From assembly GCA_945865315.1 (NCBI GenBank), contig CAMBDK010000014.1, forward strand, positions 1 to 41,500: DNA of 41,500 bases. The letters are read 5' to 3'. The notes beneath the pieces are model-generated. The model had not been told where the DNA came from. It searched no databases and worked only from the letters and a program-made list of their open reading frames with translations. Position numbers and translations under genes: made by a program. Of the stretch, positions 38,879 to 41,500 are shown one piece after another; position 1 is the stretch's first letter, and every line of letters starts with the position of its first letter. The DNA comes from Chitinophaga pinensis. Lineage in GTDB: Bacteria; Bacteroidota; Bacteroidia; 2-12-FULL-35-15.

Positions 38879-39712
38879 TCATTCCTTTACAATTTTTTTA
38901 AATCTAATGCCATCTTCCGCAACAATTTTTAAAAAATAAGTTCCTCTTGCAATTTCATTAACATCAATGGGCTGATCCGTCAAATTATTTTCTATTTCTT
39001 TAACTAATTTACCATTTATATCTGAAATAGAAATTAATTTTGGATTCACTGCATTAACACTTTTTGTTATATATAATTTATCGAAAAACGGATTTGGAAA
39101 AACAAAATATGGATGCTTATTATTTATCCAATCAACAGTTTTTGCAGAAGTTGATTTTGATAAAGCCAAAGAAGATAGTTTAACAGATTCTCCACTTGAA
39201 CTATTATTATTATTGGATGAAATAAATGCTCCATAAAAAGTAATATCACCATTTTCTATAGTAGGTGCTATCCAATCAAATGACCAAGTGGCTGTGCCTG
39301 ATGGAAATGAAGTGCCTCCAGTTTTATGAGTGATATAATTCCCGTTTCCAATTAATTTAGTGGTTGTAATATTTGTAACAACATAAGTACCTTGATTCAC
39401 TCCAGCAATGTTTTGTGCTGCTATTTCAAAACCAAATTTGGTCGTATTCGTCGCAGTTATTGTCCCTGTAATTGTATAGGTTTGCCCAGGAGTGTATCCC
39501 TCTGATGGAATATTACTTGTTATTAAATTTGGTTCAGTTGCAGCAACTCCTGAATGACAGGAAGTACAATTAAAACCATCTCCGGGAGACCCTGTCTTGC
39601 CTATAGGTGCTCCAGTTGAGTTTGCAATAGCAACTAAGGAATATTCCGATATAATAAAAGAAATAATTAAAATTGTAAAAATTGAAATTAAAAATTTAGT
39701 TCTATTCTTCAT
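38879..39712 (-). CDS. Secreted choice-of-anchor V-like protein with CxxCH motif and T9SS type A tail
   Basis: 277 residues from the ATG at 39712. The ORF track starts at 39775, which reads TTG and puts 21 residues before a good signal peptide (MKNRTKFLISIFTILIISF), so it was rejected. After the signal come SKTGAPIGKTGSPGDG-like residues (STGAPIGKTGSPGDG) and FNCTSCHSG, a CxxCH motif that binds heme c when a c-type maturation system is present. A beta-rich region follows (GQTYTITGTI, FGFEIAAQN, GTATWSFDWIAP) resembling the Reeler/choice-of-anchor V fold. The type A T9SS tail starts at YFVFPNPFFDKLYI. Whether heme is attached is unknown. The gene is flanked by rnpA and pntB without a clear operon relation. 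Confidence 0.87.
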   Translation of the reverse strand: MKNRTKFLISIFTILIISFIISEYSLVAIANSTGAPIGKTGSPGDGFNCTSCHSGVAATEPNLITSNIPSEGYTPGQTYTITGTITATNTTKFGFEIAAQNIAGVNQGTYVVTNITTTKLIGNGNYITHKTGGTSFPSGTATWSFDWIAPTIENGDITFYGAFISSNNNNSSSGESVKLSSLALSKSTSAKTVDWINNKHPYFVFPNPFFDKLYITKSVNAVNPKLISISDINGKLVKEIENNLTDQPIDVNEIARGTYFLKIVAEDGIRFKKIVKE

Positions 39713-39918
39713 TGGAATCAATTTGAATAACTTTCGTAATTTTATTTTGTGGAAATAAAGTAGTAATAAAACCAATAAATATTATCAATTAAAATTTATA
39801 GAATTAGAATTACGCTTATAAAAAAATGATTTAAAGGTTCAATAATCTGAATATAATTCAATTAATTTTAAGAAAAAAGAGAATTATATACGATAAAATA
39901 AAAAATATAAAATAAAAT

Positions 39919-41364
39919 TTATTCCATAGTTTTTAATTCTGCAACAAGCTCTGTCAGTGCTTTTTTTGCATCACCAAAAAACATAGATGCTTTAGGGTCA
40001 TAAAACAATAAGTTATCAATACCTGCATAACCTGCATTCATTGAACGTTTGTTTATGATAATATTTTTTGATTTGTCAACATCCAGAATAGGCATCCCAT
40101 AAATTGGTGAGGAGGGGTCTGTTTTAGCAGCTGGATTAACTACATCATTTGCTCCAACAACTAGTACAACGTCAGTTTGTTCAAATTCAGGATTTATATC
40201 TTCCATTTCTACTAATTTTCCATAATCAACATTTGCTTCAGCCAGCAAAACATTCATATGGCCGGGCATACGACCTGCTACAGGATGTATAGCATATTTA
40301 ACTTCAACACCCCTTTCTTCCAATAATATTTCAAGTTCATGAATAACGTGCTGGGCTTGTGCCACGGCTAAACCATAGCCTGGAACGATAACAACTCTTT
40401 TAGAGTAGTTCATCAGCACAGCTAAATCAGATACTTGTATGTCTTTAATTGCCCCAGCAGCTGAAGCATTGGAGTCAGTTTTTGCGCTACCGCCGAAGGC
40501 GCCAAAAATAACATTACTCAATGGGCGATTCATTGCTTTACACATTATTAATGTTAATAATGTACCTGCAGAACCAACAAGAATTCCACCTGTTAACATA
40601 ATTTTATTATCGTAAAGAAAACCACCGAAAGCAGCAGCTAATCCAGTAAATGAGTTAAGCAATGATATTACTACCGGCATGTCGGCTCCACCAATTGGAA
40701 TTGTAAATAAAATTCCATAAATTATTGCAGCAGCAAATAATAAATATACTAACATCATATTTCCGCCTGTAGCAATGATAAATCCACCAAAAGCAAAAAC
40801 ACCAATCATAACAATTGTGTTGAGGATATTGTATTTAGGCAGTCTAATTGGTTGATTCATGGTGCCATTTAATTTCAAGTAAGCAATAATACTACCTGAA
40901 AAAGATACTGTACCAATTATTAATCCTAAAATAATCGCTATCATTTTACCACCATACATAACGAAAAATGCACCAGGGAAATGCATTGCTAAGCCTAATA
41001 CAGGACTATTTTCTATGGTAGATATCAAATGATTATATTCAATTATTGAAATCAGCGCGGCACAAGCGCCGCCCATGCCGTTAAACATAGAAACTAATTC
41101 AGGCATTTTTGTCATTTGAACATTTTTGGCTGTCATCCAACCAATTGCAGTACCCACAACAATACCACCAATAATTAAACCCATTGCGATAATTGATACA
41201 TCGCCCTCATGTAAAAATATTGTTCCCAAAATAGCGAGCGTCATACCTGCAGCACCAATTAAATTACCTTTACGCGCCGACTTTGCATTACCCATCATTT
41301 TTAAACCGATAATAAATGTGATCGACCCAATTAGGTAACAGATTTCTAATAAATTGTGTTTCAT
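39919..41364 (-). CDS. pntB: NAD(P)+ transhydrogenase subunit beta
   Basis: 481 residues, normal for PntB. The N-terminal part (about 1-265) has about nine membrane helices forming the proton channel (SITFIIGLKMMG, GGIVVGTAIGWM, FNGMGGACAALIS). The C-terminal NADP(H)-binding domain (about 300-481) has VVIVPGYGLAVAQAQ, HPVAGRMPGHMNVLLAEA, VVLVVGANDVVNPAA and NKRSMNAGYAG. With PntA it uses the proton gradient to transfer hydride from NADH to NADP+. pntA would be expected upstream, beyond the right edge; at least 136 bp separate them and include a repeat copy. No promoter was identified. Confidence 0.97.
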   Translation of the reverse strand: MKHNLLEICYLIGSITFIIGLKMMGNAKSARKGNLIGAAGMTLAILGTIFLHEGDVSIIAMGLIIGGIVVGTAIGWMTAKNVQMTKMPELVSMFNGMGGACAALISIIEYNHLISTIENSPVLGLAMHFPGAFFVMYGGKMIAIILGLIIGTVSFSGSIIAYLKLNGTMNQPIRLPKYNILNTIVMIGVFAFGGFIIATGGNMMLVYLLFAAAIIYGILFTIPIGGADMPVVISLLNSFTGLAAAFGGFLYDNKIMLTGGILVGSAGTLLTLIMCKAMNRPLSNVIFGAFGGSAKTDSNASAAGAIKDIQVSDLAVLMNYSKRVVIVPGYGLAVAQAQHVIHELEILLEERGVEVKYAIHPVAGRMPGHMNVLLAEANVDYGKLVEMEDINPEFEQTDVVLVVGANDVVNPAAKTDPSSPIYGMPILDVDKSKNIIINKRSMNAGYAGIDNLLFYDPKASMFFGDAKKALTELVAELKTME

Positions 41365-41451
41365 GTTTTTTTTAATTCTAAATTCAACTATTAAATTCTA
41401 AATTATTAAAATTAATTTTTTACTAAAAAATAAATTTTACGTTTTAATGAT

Positions 41452-41500
41452 TAGTGAAGTTTTCGAAATAACTCCCGCAAATTAAATGGTTCAAAAACTG
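41452..41500. repeat. Start of another copy of the 241-bp repeat, cut by the window edge
   Basis: TAGTGAAGTTTTCGAAATAA at 41452 onwards, then GCAAATTAAATGGTTCAAAA, the same order as copies at 37681 and 37922, with small differences (ACTCCCGC for ATCCGC). The preceding ACGTTTTA is also shared with the end of copy 1. The remainder lies outside the window. Confidence 0.85.

Noticed and set aside
39713-39775. ORF-track start of the CxxCH protein
   Set aside because: The codon is TTG and adds residues before a good signal peptide.

Overview
This window is a stretch of low-GC chromosome from a member of the Bacteroidota. The evidence is six secreted proteins with type IX secretion (T9SS) C-terminal signals (five type A, one type B/CHU_C), SprB-type repeats, promoters of the Bacteroidota form (TTTG, about 19-20 nt, TAnnTTTG), absence of clear Shine-Dalgarno sequences, and Bacteroidota-style ParC/ParE and GyrB. 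The order cannot be fixed from the sequence alone. No tRNA, rRNA, CRISPR array, phage or complete insertion sequence was seen.

Layout. 1-7.8 kb (minus): one giant open frame running off the left edge. It encodes a signal peptide, 17 in-frame tandem PPC-like domains of 133-141 residues with six recurrent cysteines each, an Ig/PKD-like segment and a type A T9SS tail. The ORF track misses it because the stop lies outside the window, and lists its plus-strand shadows instead. 8.3-13.0 kb (minus): parC and parE (topoisomerase IV). 13.0-13.6 kb: a gene-free stretch with a 155-bp MITE-like element, a 9-G run and a strong hairpin terminator. 13.6-18.8 kb (minus): ferritin, a MATE transporter, purD, a sirtuin deacylase and an RluF-type pseudouridine synthase. 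19.1-26.7 kb (plus): purL, a T9SS type B protein and a SprB-repeat T9SS type A protein. A bidirectional terminator separates these from gyrB (minus, 26.8-28.8 kb).

29.2-31.1 kb (minus): a secreted CxxC redoxin-like T9SS protein and an outer-membrane-barrel-like protein with an N-terminal Cys-Cys-Gly-rich segment, probably one operon. 31.1-36.3 kb (minus): mutL, two rhomboid proteases and a membrane-anchored EEP-family phosphoesterase, all in one direction. 36.4-37.6 kb: a secreted metzincin-like protease. 37.6-38.2 kb: two tandem copies of a 241-bp non-coding repeat, with another copy beginning at the right edge of the window. 38.2-41.4 kb (minus): yidD and rnpA (yidD starts at TTG), a T9SS protein with a CxxCH motif, and pntB.

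Most of the window is housekeeping: DNA topology and repair, purine synthesis, iron storage, RNA processing and NADPH balance. Accessory interest lies in the secreted proteins scattered among these genes and in the non-coding repeats. Several starts were corrected by reading the bases: the SprB protein (23548), rhomboid B (ATG at 34217, not TTG at 34226) and the CxxCH protein (ATG at 39712, not TTG at 39775).
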